Below, in pieces: positions 24,550 through 32,221 of a stretch of DNA of 33,705 nucleotides. The notes beneath the pieces are model-generated. The model was not told where the DNA came from. It worked only from the letters and a program-made list of their open reading frames with translations, and did no database searches. This stretch comes from UBA5078 sp963977405. Its GTDB lineage: Bacteria; Pseudomonadota; Gammaproteobacteria; Pseudomonadales; Pseudohongiellaceae. Both the position numbers and the translations under genes were made by a program. The first letter of the stretch is position 1, and the number at the start of each line of letters is the position of its first letter. The stretch spans positions 1 to 33,705 of the forward strand of contig CAXBOY010000024.1 of assembly GCA_963977405.1 (NCBI GenBank), written 5' to 3'.

Positions 24550-24597
24550 AAATATTTGTTAGCTCTCCGTAGCACGAGTGGCACTGCGGCGTACTTC

Positions 24598-24633
24598 GCT
24601 GCTGGACACGCCGTAAACCCATCCATGGGGGCT
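24598..24633 (+). repeat. Inverted arm, left copy
   Basis: Contains GCTGCTG (24598-24604), then ACGCCGT and AACCCATCCATGGGGGCT (24616-24633). The 26-bp core 24608-24633 is matched in reverse by 25031-25056 with one mismatch. The core has local CCATGG symmetry. From memory, similar ACGCCGTGAACCCATCCATG elements are dispersed in several marine gammaproteobacteria. Confidence 0.85.
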
Positions 24634-24758
24634 CAGTCGCCGCCGTCCAGGCGGCTCATGGTCCTGCATCGAAGCACCCCACATCGCCCCTCTGACTTTG
24701 TAGAAAGGAAAAGGATCAACGTAATACTGTTAGGCAAGTTCGATTTTATTCAATCCTG

Positions 24759-24939
24759 ATAGAAACCACTGGCTGTGGGAGCTTGCCCTGCAAGCGAATG
24801 GGTGCGATTGATGAAGATCTGTGGAAGATTTAGGCCTATCGCCTGCAGGGCACCCCCTTGCGAGGGCATGGGCTCCTACAGTCAGAAATCTATTCCAATA
24901 TAGTGGTAGAAACTACTGACGGTAGGAGCTTGCCACAGG
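24759..24939. repeat. Cluster of three REP-like units
   Basis: Unit 1 (about 24759-24790) contains TAGAAACCACTGGCTGTGGG followed by AGCTTGCCC. Unit 3 (24907-24939) is a direct copy with TAGAAACTACTGACGGTAGG, then AGCTTGCCA. Unit 2 (about 24862-24892) is the same element inverted (GGGCATGGGCTCCTACAGTC, then AGAAATCTA). The GTGGGAGC/GTAGGAGC core is like the Pseudomonas-type REP sequences. Alternating orientation makes this a BIME-like cluster able to form long hairpins. Confidence 0.75.
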
Positions 24940-25030
24940 TGATTTCGCGGACAGATTGGCGTTGTAATCGAGGAGTGTGGTGTGCGGTGGGGGATGAGGA
25001 GAGTGTTAGCGGCATGGACGCCGCGCGCCA

Positions 25031-25067
25031 AGCCCCCATGGATGGGTTCACGGCGTCTCTCAGCAGC
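25031..25067 (-). repeat. Inverted arm, right copy
   Basis: AGCCCCCATGGATGGGTT (25031-25048), then ACGGCGT (25050-25056) and CAGCAGC (25061-25067): the reverse complement of the left arm at 24598-24633, about 400 bp away. Upstream sequence (GGCATGGACGCCGCGCGCC) extends the element on its inner side, so each arm is itself a separate palindromic repeat. Confidence 0.85.
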
Positions 25068-25110
25068 CCCTACCGTGCAGCGCGCTCCCTCACTAAACTA
25101 ATACCACTGA

Positions 25111-25152
25111 ACCCATACCACAAAACCCATACCACAAAACCCAAACTACAAA
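25111..25152 (+). repeat. 14-bp tandem repeat, three copies
   Basis: ACCCATACCACAAA occurs twice exactly (25111-25124, 25125-25138) and a third time degenerated (ACCCAAACTACAAA, 25139-25152). There is no spacer between copies, so it is a microsatellite-like tandem array and not a CRISPR. Confidence 0.9.
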
Positions 25153-25183
25153 AATGCTCCGGAGTACGAGTGTCACTCTGGCT

Positions 25184-26212
25184 CTAAAGCCGATAGGTAC
25201 GCTCCGCAGTACCATAGAACAATGCATGTTTTTCTGCTTCACTGAAGTCCGCGACCATCTTCTTGAACGCATTCCATATCACGTGATACGACACAGAGAG
25301 TCGGTCAACCGGGAAGTTGCTCTCGAACATGCAGCGCTGTGGGCCGAATTGCTCAAGCACATGCATATAGTAGCGCTTTTGTGCCTGCACGATTTCATCC
25401 GAACTCGGCGGCATCGCCCGCTTGTCCCATCCGAAACCATTGTCCGGCATCGCAAGGCCGCCTAATTTCATGATCACATTCGGGCACTTGGCAAGTTCTG
25501 TTATATCCATTCGCCACTTCTGATAGATCTCATCGCGCCGGCCGGCGTAGATGCCAACACCTAGCGGCGTGCCGAAATGATCCAACACTATTGTTGCTTC
25601 TGGAACTGCTTGAACCAGCTCGATAAAGTCTTCGTTCTGATGGTGGAAGTGCCATGTATCATAGCTTAAACCTTGTTCAGCTAGCTGACGTAATCCTGTG
25701 CGAAAATCCTCTCGACCATAGAGATATGCGGGGGCGCGTCCGGTGATAAGGAGGTCCTCCGGGCGCGGGTCCCGAGCGCCAGAGTGGCGGATGCCGCGTA
25801 GTAGCCCGTTACTGCAACGCAGCTGCTCTTGTAGTGTCTGAGCCAATAGCTCAGGTTGATTGCCAAGGCGCAGATCCGCATGTGCAACGATGCCAGCGAT
25901 CTGCACTTGGTTTGGATCACCCGCCAGTTGCTCTGCAATTTTGACGATGGCGCTGGTTTCCCCCGTAGGGCGCAAGTGCTCGGGTCCATCCTCTAGGTAA
26001 AAAGCTCGCGCCTCGATATAAACGGATTTGAGAATATTATGCCCCGAAGCTGTATCTGCTAAGAATTCGTCTGCCATGTAGTCGAAGCCAAAACCGTTTC
26101 TCCAAAGATGGTGATGTGGGTCGATAATGGCGCGTTCTGGCTCGATAATGTCCTCTTGCAGTAGCGCGTGCCAAGCGGCACTACCGGGGGCGGGTGTATG
26201 CATAAAGTTCAA
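25184..26212 (-). CDS. Amidohydrolase family 2 (TIM-barrel metal-dependent hydrolase)
   Basis: 342-residue metal-dependent hydrolase of the PF04909 type, a family with lactonases, decarboxylases and amidases. The metal-binding DPHHHLW is near residues 31-37, LDHFGTP is the downstream strand motif, and FESNFPVDR with a metal or catalytic Asp is near residue 300, followed by FYGTAERTYRL at the C-terminus. The general form resembles L-rhamnono- or fucono-lactonase-like proteins, but substrate cannot be read from the sequence. No signal peptide. It is divergent from a sodium/solute symporter gene 212 bp away, which suggests uptake and hydrolysis of one compound. Confidence 0.9.
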   Translation of the reverse strand: MNFMHTPAPGSAAWHALLQEDIIEPERAIIDPHHHLWRNGFGFDYMADEFLADTASGHNILKSVYIEARAFYLEDGPEHLRPTGETSAIVKIAEQLAGDPNQVQIAGIVAHADLRLGNQPELLAQTLQEQLRCSNGLLRGIRHSGARDPRPEDLLITGRAPAYLYGREDFRTGLRQLAEQGLSYDTWHFHHQNEDFIELVQAVPEATIVLDHFGTPLGVGIYAGRRDEIYQKWRMDITELAKCPNVIMKLGGLAMPDNGFGWDKRAMPPSSDEIVQAQKRYYMHVLEQFGPQRCMFESNFPVDRLSVSYHVIWNAFKKMVADFSEAEKHALFYGTAERTYRL

Positions 26213-26424
26213 TCCTGTGCTGAAGAGTTAGCTTAGTTCATTAAGGCTGTGGGGGACAATATCAGCCCCTGCACGCTTTGTGAACGACTGCTCATTACAC
26301 ATCTTTTGCGTGCGATTAAGTTCGGATGGCTCGCTTTAATAAATGCTGTAGTATGATCCACACTTGTGCGCCACGGATCGGGGCAGAGTACGAATTTAAA
26401 TCAATAAAAATTTTGGGGGCATCA

Positions 26425-27963
26425 ATGTTGGTTTCCGTTATCGTAATTGTGGCTTATTTGGCCTTCTTCACCCTCGCGGGTGTGTATTTGAACCGCAGCA
26501 ATAAGAGCGATAGCGACTGGGCCAACGGCGGCGGAACCATGGGGATTTGGCTATTGGCCGCAGGTGTTGCCGGTACGCGCATCGGCGGGGCCGGTACCTA
26601 CGGTGTTGCCGGCGATGTTATGCAAACCGGTCTTGGCAACCTCTGGTATGGCGTAAACTCCTTTACTGCCCTAGCCCTTGTAGGGCTGTTCTTCGCCATT
26701 CCCTACCGCCGTCTCAGACTCTCGAGTGTCGGACAAGTCTTCGACCTTCGTTTCGGCTCGCGCCGCTGTCAGTCCCTCACTAGCCTTTGTGTGCAAACAG
26801 AATATCTTGTCGTGAATATCATCGAGCCGTTCGTGATCGGGTCCATCATCACAGGTGTGACAGGGTTACCTTTCGGCATCTCTGTGTTCATCGGTGGTTT
26901 TGTAATTCTGTTCTTCACTGCCACTGGCGGCCTCAAGGGCACAGCCATAACGAATCTCGTACACTGCGGTATCGTGATTATTGGCTTGTCGATCGTGGCG
27001 CTATTTGCGATGCAGGACATGGGGGGTTGGGCCGCTACCGTAGAGCGGGCGGACGTGGCATTGGATGCGGCGGGTATGGACAAGGCGACTTGGTGGAGTG
27101 TGACGGGAATCGGCTGGGTCACTATCATCGCGCTTTCGCTTTCGGCGACGTTGCACACCCCAGCGGCATCGGTCTATGCGAACTACGCAGCCTCTGCAAA
27201 ATCCGAGAAGAGCCTGATTCCTGCCTTCCTTCTGGCTGGTCTGTTGGCCGCATTGATGCCCTTTATCGCTGGTGTGATCGGCGTAGAGACCTTCGCGAAA
27301 TATGGCGCAGGTAGCGGCATCTCCAGTTACCGAAATATCACGCAGCTCGCCATCGATACTGGGCCAATTATCGGAGGAATAGCGCTAGCGGCAGTATTAG
27401 CAGCCTTGATCTCATCGGGTGCGCCGATGCTGCTTGGCAGCGCTACTATGTTCGTGAACGACTGGGTGCCGGGCTCTAAACACTTCTCCCAGGAGAAGCG
27501 ACTGAAGGCCTATAAGATTACCGCCGTAATCTATGGTCTAGTTGCCACCATCATCGCCTGGCAGGCCAATATCTCATCGGTGCTGCAGTTATTGCTACTG
27601 GGTTTCGCGATGGTGGTGCCACCTGCGATCGCCATTACTTATATGTTCTATTGGCGCAAGACCAGCGAGAAGGCTGCGTTCTATGGCATCTTGCTAGGCT
27701 ATGGTGGCGGGCTACTGCACTGGACTTTGAATACCCTTTTCGATGGCAGTGAGTCGGCCGTGGCGGGCGGTTTTGCCGAGTATTGGTATGGCTTACTGCA
27801 AAGCCTAGGGGAGTGGGGCGACCCCACTTTCTCTGCTACCTTAATCCCGTTGTTCGTGATTCCAATTCTGACCATGATCTATCCAGATGATCATGAGAAT
27901 AGCGAACTTGCGAAGAGTTTCTACAAGGTTCTAAAGACGCCAGATCGAACAGTTAACGTGTGA
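26425..27963 (+). CDS. Sodium:solute symporter (SSS family)
   Basis: 512-residue inner-membrane transporter with about thirteen hydrophobic helices. The start LVSVIVIVAYLAFFTLAGVY is followed by SDWANGGGTMGIWLLAAG and the family-typical TRIGGAGTYGVAGDV. A charged region around GMDKATWWSV lies mid-protein, and FYWRKTSEKAAFYGILLGYG toward the end. I choose ATG 26425 (GGGGG ribosome site 5 bp upstream). The frame is open from 26326, but the extra 33 residues contain no membrane or homologous part. Solute unknown; divergence from an amidohydrolase gene suggests a small organic acid or amide. Confidence 0.9.
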   Translation: MLVSVIVIVAYLAFFTLAGVYLNRSNKSDSDWANGGGTMGIWLLAAGVAGTRIGGAGTYGVAGDVMQTGLGNLWYGVNSFTALALVGLFFAIPYRRLRLSSVGQVFDLRFGSRRCQSLTSLCVQTEYLVVNIIEPFVIGSIITGVTGLPFGISVFIGGFVILFFTATGGLKGTAITNLVHCGIVIIGLSIVALFAMQDMGGWAATVERADVALDAAGMDKATWWSVTGIGWVTIIALSLSATLHTPAASVYANYAASAKSEKSLIPAFLLAGLLAALMPFIAGVIGVETFAKYGAGSGISSYRNITQLAIDTGPIIGGIALAAVLAALISSGAPMLLGSATMFVNDWVPGSKHFSQEKRLKAYKITAVIYGLVATIIAWQANISSVLQLLLLGFAMVVPPAIAITYMFYWRKTSEKAAFYGILLGYGGGLLHWTLNTLFDGSESAVAGGFAEYWYGLLQSLGEWGDPTFSATLIPLFVIPILTMIYPDDHENSELAKSFYKVLKTPDRTVNV

Positions 27964-27982
27964 CAGGTCGCGGGAATGTTTA

Positions 27983-28015
27983 GGAGCGCCTCCTTCTTAC
28001 GAGGGCGAGCGCTCC
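27983..28015. repeat. REP-like hairpin between convergent genes
   Basis: GGAGCGC (27983-27989) and GCGCTCC (28009-28015) are perfect inverted arms, with an inner CCTC/GAGG pairing around CTTAC. It resembles the AGGAGCG-type REPs and sits 20 bp after the symporter stop and 8 bp before the small membrane protein stop. It may serve as a bidirectional transcription end. Confidence 0.6.
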
Positions 28016-28023
28016 GGCACTCG

Positions 28024-28296
28024 CTAGTAGCGATAATGTCTGCGAGGCTTGAGCGGGGCGAGCAAAAAGTAGAAGATCCATGCGAACCACGATAAGAATA
28101 TTATCGCTAGTATCCAGGCAGCTTTCTCACCCCCGCTAGTAACGTCCGATCCCAAGATTAGTAGTATGGGAAGGAACCACACGAAGAAGCACCCCGCGAC
28201 GATCAAAAGACCTATACCTGCAGATAGTACCGGGATCGCCATCAGGATCACGATGGCTACGATTAGGAATGTAAAAAGTGCGGAAAGTATTTTCAT
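28024..28296 (-). CDS. Small integral membrane protein, 90 residues
   Basis: Starts at ATG 28296 (MKILSALFTFLIVAIVILMA) and has three hydrophobic segments: residues ~4-22, ~24-49 (including LLIVAGCFFVWFLPILLIL) and ~60-80 (AAWILAIIFLSWFAWIFYFLL). It ends with a basic tail PLKPRRHYRY. The GGEKAAWILAIIFLSWFAWI part is similar to PLDc_N-type two-helix membrane segments, but I do not assign a family. The upstream in-frame extension to 28350 is Arg-rich without a good ribosome site, so it is excluded. It is convergent with the symporter. Function unknown. Confidence 0.75.
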   Translation of the reverse strand: MKILSALFTFLIVAIVILMAIPVLSAGIGLLIVAGCFFVWFLPILLILGSDVTSGGEKAAWILAIIFLSWFAWIFYFLLAPLKPRRHYRY

Positions 28297-28425
28297 GTCT
28301 GGCCTTTGTCTCCTAGTCCTCAGGGCTGCATTATTGAGCAGCGTTCTCAAGAAAACTAGCGAGTTTCGTGCCAGAAATAAACTTCATTAAATTCAATTGC
28401 TTATTTTATTGTCGCGCTGAGGATG

Positions 28426-28462
28426 TGGGCGATTTCGCTATTGCGTAGCGAAACTGCCCACT
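28426..28462. terminator. Long hairpin after the ThDP enzyme gene
   Basis: GTGGGC (28426-28431) pairs with GCCCAC (28457-28462) and, after a two-base internal mismatch, TTTCGCTA (28434-28441) pairs with TAGCGAAA (28447-28454) around a 5-nt loop. It lies 17 bp downstream of the minus-strand ThDP gene stop. No long T-run follows directly, so it is a probable terminator or 3'-stabilising hairpin. Confidence 0.6.
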
Positions 28463-28478
28463 ATCGAAAAGCTTGCTA

Positions 28479-30047
28479 TTAGCACTGCGCCTGGATCAGA
28501 AATGGGCCGGGCTCGGTGTAACTGCGCTCCAATAAGATGCATAGCTCTTCGGCCGTATTTGCTACAGCGCCGGGTACCCCCATGCCGCGTGCAATCGCTA
28601 CCCAGTCTAATTCGGGGTTGCCGATATCGAATAGACTTGCCGCCACTGCGCCCACGTCAGTGACGCCTAGGCGCGCATACTCTACATTGAGAATATTGTA
28701 CTTGCGGTTCGCGTAGATCACTGTGGTGACATTGAGGTTCTCCCGCGCCTGAGTCCATAAACATTGCAGGGTATAGCCTGCACCACCGTCACCCAGTAAC
28801 GCGAGCACCGGACGGTCTGGGCAAGCCAGTGCCGCGCCCGTAGCAGCGGGACCACCCTGTCCTATGGAGCCGCCAGTAAGGCTTAACCAAGAGTTTGCTG
28901 CAGCCTGCTGACACAGTGGATAGGCGGCGTTACCGCCACCTGAGTCAGTAGCTACGATCGCGCCTTCGGGAAGTGTGGCCGCCACTGCCTGGGAAATGCT
29001 GCGAGTATTGAGTGGGCCACTAGGCATTGGCAGCGCAACTTTTTCGAAACGACTAATTGGCGCGGTTGCGGCTTGCAGGCTCTGTGCAAGCTGTTCCAGT
29101 GCGATAGCGGCATCTTCGTCTATTCTCGCCAAGGTATGAGTGCTACACCCTTCCGGGATGGGCCTACCTGACAAATTCTGATAGGCGAAGAAGCTAGCCG
29201 GCGCTTGCGCCCCTACTAGGATCAAGTTACGTGTGCCTTCGAGGGTAGCCAGTATTTGTTCTGGGAAGTACGGCATGCGCTCTACCTTCACCGCACCGGG
29301 CCCTCCATCGATTCGAGCAGGGAAGGTACCCGTGATAAGGCGAGCGCCGGTCTTGGCACTAATGCGCGAGGCAGACTCGAGAGCTGCCGGTGTGAGTGCA
29401 TCGTGTTCCAAGAGTAGGACAGTCTTCTCACCGCTGGCGAAAAGTGCCGCAATGCTGTCGATGTGGGCGGCGCTTACGCTAGCGCGCTGTGGAATCGGGT
29501 TCGCCTTTACTGGTCCGGGTGAAGCGTTCCAAGCGGCATCGGCCCCCATTATAAGTGTTGCAATCTGCCCTGCGGAGCCGGGATTAGCGCGAAGCGTCGC
29601 AGTCACCGCATCAGCGCCATCCTGAGCGAGTGTCTCTGCGGTGCTACAAGACTTAATCCATGCGGAAAAATTGCGGGCTAGGGTATCGATGTCGGAGGTA
29701 AGTGGAGCGTCATAGCCCATATGATATTGGGGATGATTGCCCACTATATTGATTAGCGGTGTCCCTGCCTTGCGGGCGTTATGCAGGTTGGCAATGCCGT
29801 TCGCGAGGCCTGGTCCAAGATGCAGCAGAGTTGCCGCGGGCTTGCCCGCCATGCGGCCATAACCATCTGCTGCGCCTGTGCAGACGCCTTCGAAGAGGGT
29901 GAGTACCGAACGCATCGCCGGCACCTGATCTAGTGCCTGCACTAGATGCATTTCGGAGGTGCCTGGATTAGCGATGCATAACTCAACACCACTTTGCACT
30001 AGGGTTTCGATCAGGGCTCTTGCGCCATTCATGCCGGGCTGGGTCAT
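28479..30047 (-). CDS. Acetolactate synthase-like ThDP-dependent enzyme
   Basis: 522-residue ThDP enzyme of the pyruvate-decarboxylase/acetolactate-synthase fold, single-gene large-subunit type. The N-terminal Pyr domain has the catalytic E53 in LFEGVCTGAADGYGRM. The central domain covers about 190-330. The C-terminal PP domain has G419-D-G-G with the downstream NRKYN of the ThDP-binding motif. IANPGTSEMHLVQALD near the start is like benzoylformate-decarboxylase/acetolactate-synthase-like proteins of unknown substrate. It lacks a small regulatory subunit and neighbouring ilv genes, so branched-chain amino acid biosynthesis is not supported; a 2-keto-acid decarboxylase or lyase role is possible. 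It stands between a small membrane protein and an unknown small gene. Confidence 0.85.
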   Translation of the reverse strand: MTQPGMNGARALIETLVQSGVELCIANPGTSEMHLVQALDQVPAMRSVLTLFEGVCTGAADGYGRMAGKPAATLLHLGPGLANGIANLHNARKAGTPLINIVGNHPQYHMGYDAPLTSDIDTLARNFSAWIKSCSTAETLAQDGADAVTATLRANPGSAGQIATLIMGADAAWNASPGPVKANPIPQRASVSAAHIDSIAALFASGEKTVLLLEHDALTPAALESASRISAKTGARLITGTFPARIDGGPGAVKVERMPYFPEQILATLEGTRNLILVGAQAPASFFAYQNLSGRPIPEGCSTHTLARIDEDAAIALEQLAQSLQAATAPISRFEKVALPMPSGPLNTRSISQAVAATLPEGAIVATDSGGGNAAYPLCQQAAANSWLSLTGGSIGQGGPAATGAALACPDRPVLALLGDGGAGYTLQCLWTQARENLNVTTVIYANRKYNILNVEYARLGVTDVGAVAASLFDIGNPELDWVAIARGMGVPGAVANTAEELCILLERSYTEPGPFLIQAQC

Positions 30048-30147
30048 TATATTGAATCCTTGAGAAGGGGAGGCGGCCCGAGTTTAGCATACCCATCTTG
30101 GGCCTCAATGCACGCAGTGGGTCCGATTAAAAAGTCTCGCACATCAG

Positions 30148-30183
30148 TTGTACTGTATAAATACATAGTGTATATATATACAG
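30148..30183 (+). promoter_or_regulatory. Promoter with two adjoining LexA-like boxes
   Basis: TTGTAC (30148-30153), 17-bp spacer, TATATA (30171-30176) reads toward the small gene at 30238. Box A, CTGT-N8-ATAG (30153-30168), and box B, GTGT-N8-ACAG (30168-30183, inner bases ATATATAT), each differ at one position from the LexA core CTGT-N8-ACAG and share base 30168. Together they cover the spacer and -10, so repression would be effective if LexA binds. AT-rich chance similarity is possible. Confidence 0.4.
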
Positions 30184-30237
30184 CTCGCAACGAATTAACG
30201 ACGAAAAACCTGACTAGTATTGAGAGTGGTGAACATC

Positions 30238-30486
30238 ATGACTGCAAAAAACGAGACATTTAATTCTGATTTTACAGAGACTTACAACGGTGTGCTGGAT
30301 GCGGCGGTGCAGGAGCAAGAGATCCATCAGATTGCGACCATGCTTCCTCATACCACTGTACATGAGATCAAAGAGAAGCTGCTTAACCTAGCGCACGACC
30401 AGCGCTTCGTAATGAATTATTGGCTAAAGGTGTGCAAAATTCGCGCGCTGCGTGGTTTGCCTATGCCTTGGGATCATATTCATTAG
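30238..30486 (+). CDS. Unknown protein, 82 residues
   Basis: Predicted from ATG 30238 (TTG 30220 is an alternative). The product begins MTAKNETFNSDFTETYNGV, is helical with an acidic first half (QEQEIHQIATMLPHTTVHEIKEKLLNLA) and ends with an aromatic/basic piece, NYWLKVCKIRALRGLPMPWD, then HIH. I do not recognise a family. It has no signal peptide or membrane segment. It follows the LexA-like promoter and is separated by 165 bp from the next gene, so it looks monocistronic. Coding is supported by the clear promoter and by codon use; still tentative. Confidence 0.6.
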   Translation: MTAKNETFNSDFTETYNGVLDAAVQEQEIHQIATMLPHTTVHEIKEKLLNLAHDQRFVMNYWLKVCKIRALRGLPMPWDHIH

Positions 30487-30549
30487 AAATTCTGCAAATG
30501 AATCCGGGGCTTACAAGAAAATGCTCATGTGCCGATTGAAAAAGGCTGC

Positions 30550-30577
30550 TTGATCGAGACGGTTTCTTTGATATGAT
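30550..30577 (+). promoter_or_regulatory. Probable promoter for the DUF4105 gene
   Basis: TTGATC (30550-30555), 16-bp spacer, TATGAT (30572-30577), 75 bp upstream of the TTG start. Good -10, moderate -35. Confidence 0.45.
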
Positions 30578-30651
30578 TGCCGCCACTTGGCTATTTGAGC
30601 CATGTGCAGTGTCATTTCTTCAACCGAACCATTACGGCAGCCCGATAATCA

Positions 30652-32040
30652 TTGACTCCTATCGCCGCTAATAGCTTTTCGTTCGCACACGCTCAGCGCA
30701 TTTTCTTTGCCTTGCTGGTCGTCGTATCGAGCCTCTTCGTAAGCGCCCCAATGGTCCGCGCGCAAGTCGAACTTCCTGAGATAAGTGCTGCAGATTCCAT
30801 TCGCCTACCTGCGAATTTCGAGCTTGTCGACTTCTACCTAGTTACCGTCGATGTCGGCGATCAGGTTTGGGACAACTTCGGACACACTGCGCTGCGCGTA
30901 GTCGATCGCAATACTCGCTCCGATCTCGTCTTCAACTGGGGCCTGTTCGATGCAAGTGAAGGCAATGTGGTCTTCGCAAGCAATTTCCTAAAAGGCATAT
31001 TGAACTATCAGCTCGGCGTATCGCCCCCTTCTTGGGAATTCGGTCGCTACGAGCGCGAACAGCGCACTGTTTGGCAAGACAAGATCAATCTCACCAACGC
31101 GCAGAAAGAGACCCTCTATAAGCGCTTGGCGTGGAATCTGCGGGAAGAGAATATTGTCTATCCCTATCAGTATTTCTTCGACAACTGTACGACCCGAGTA
31201 AGGGATTATCTGAATGAGGCACTGGGCGGGCGGCTTGCTAGCGAGAATCGCGCCCTAGCGCGGTCGACTTTCCGCGACGAAGTACAGAGCCATTACGCGT
31301 CGATTCCTCCAGTGGCTGTTTCACTCGATATTCTTATGAACGGGAACATCGATCGTCCCATGACACAGTGGGAGGAGCTTTTCCTACCTGCCCAGCTACG
31401 TCGTGAATTAATGAACTTCCCCTCCGATGTTCTGCTCAATGGGCAGCGTGCACCGATGCTGGAAGAGCCTACAGTGATAATGGAATTTACTCCCCCGGCG
31501 GCAAAGCTCAGTGGCTATTACTTCGTCGGTGCTGGCCTGCTTATCCCCGTCGTCTTCCTCTTTCTAATGCTAAAGCGCATCCCACTATCCTCTTTCTCTA
31601 GCCAGCCGGGATTTACTTTGCGGGCTCCGCAGCTCAGCTTTCGGGTGATGGGTTTGTTGACTCTACTGCTTAGTCTTGCAAGCGGCATCTATGGTTCGAT
31701 TATGGGTTTTGGGTGGCTAGCCTCTGCGCATTTGGATCTGCATCATAATCTCAATCTCTTGCTGTTCTGGCCGACGGATATTCTTGGCGTCATCTTTGCG
31801 GTGCGTTGGTTGATTGCGGGGCGGAGCTATACCATGAGCTCCACGCAACACAACGTGATTATCTTGTACTTCATTCTTCACATCCTAGCCGCCCTTGGCT
31901 ATGTTTTCGTGGCCCTTACGGGTATGGCAGAACAGGACGTCGTGTCCCTGTTGATCTTCGTGGTGCCCGCACTCATCGCCTTCGGAGTTTTGGTATGGAA
32001 CGCCGGCTTTAGTCCCGTGCGCCGTATGCGCTTCTCCTAA
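30652..32040 (+). CDS. DUF4105 / Lnb-type periplasmic domain membrane protein
   Basis: 462-residue envelope protein. A signal or anchor segment lies at about residues 16-34 (IFFALLVVVSSLFVSAP). A periplasmic DUF4105 domain (now named after Lnb, lipoprotein N-acyl transferase, in some bacteria) follows, with DNFGHTALRV (H78) and FFDNCTTRVRDYL (C179), the likely catalytic His and Cys. About five membrane helices fill the C-terminal part (~287-306, 335-357, 367-390, 400-424, 430-450). The start is TTG 30652: it is the first start codon after the in-frame stop at 30646-30648, and the signal needs it. Whether it acts in lipoprotein modification here is inference. Confidence 0.83.
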   Translation: MTPIAANSFSFAHAQRIFFALLVVVSSLFVSAPMVRAQVELPEISAADSIRLPANFELVDFYLVTVDVGDQVWDNFGHTALRVVDRNTRSDLVFNWGLFDASEGNVVFASNFLKGILNYQLGVSPPSWEFGRYEREQRTVWQDKINLTNAQKETLYKRLAWNLREENIVYPYQYFFDNCTTRVRDYLNEALGGRLASENRALARSTFRDEVQSHYASIPPVAVSLDILMNGNIDRPMTQWEELFLPAQLRRELMNFPSDVLLNGQRAPMLEEPTVIMEFTPPAAKLSGYYFVGAGLLIPVVFLFLMLKRIPLSSFSSQPGFTLRAPQLSFRVMGLLTLLLSLASGIYGSIMGFGWLASAHLDLHHNLNLLLFWPTDILGVIFAVRWLIAGRSYTMSSTQHNVIILYFILHILAALGYVFVALTGMAEQDVVSLLIFVVPALIAFGVLVWNAGFSPVRRMRFS

Positions 32041-32221
32041 TTAGTCTTAAATCTCAAGTGCCCATGGTACAGCCGCAGGGTGCGGGTTTGCTGCATTTCG
32101 AGTGGCGCGCGAACCTATCGAACATTTGCTCGATTTTTCATTTTCAAGTGTCTGTAAAAGTGCTAGAGTCATTCACCTAGTTTTCTGGCAAATCGTTTTA
32201 TTTAGTTTAGGAGAGTCCCAC

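Larger units (their letters stand above)
24550..25183. repeat. 634-bp intergenic repeat island
   Basis: No convincing gene; three short open frames across it are read through repeat elements and lack ribosome sites. From outside inward: imperfect direct repeats (24565-24589 and 25157-25181, 20 of 25 identical); large inverted arms (24598-24633 and 25031-25067); three REP-like units between 24759 and 24939; and a 14-bp tandem repeat (25111-25152). It separates the plus-strand thioesterase from the minus-strand amidohydrolase, which are convergent, and the right direct repeat ends 2 bp before the amidohydrolase stop. Confidence 0.8.

Noticed and set aside
25111..25152. Short direct repeats as a CRISPR
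   Set aside because: The 14-bp units abut without spacers and there are no cas genes.
24556..25187. Open frames of 67 and 109 residues in the repeat island (24556-24759, 24858-25187)
   Set aside because: They run through palindromic repeats, have no ribosome site and show no protein-like composition.
25154..25465. 103-residue plus-strand frame opposite the amidohydrolase
   Set aside because: Antisense to well-conserved amidohydrolase coding sequence, with no supporting signals.
26787..27314. 175-residue plus-strand frame inside the symporter gene
   Set aside because: Out of frame with a clear transporter; Cys/His/Arg-rich shadow translation.
30060..30263. 67-residue plus-strand frame upstream of the small gene
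   Set aside because: It spans the promoter and LexA-like boxes, has no ribosome site, and its end overlaps the better-supported 82-residue gene in another frame.
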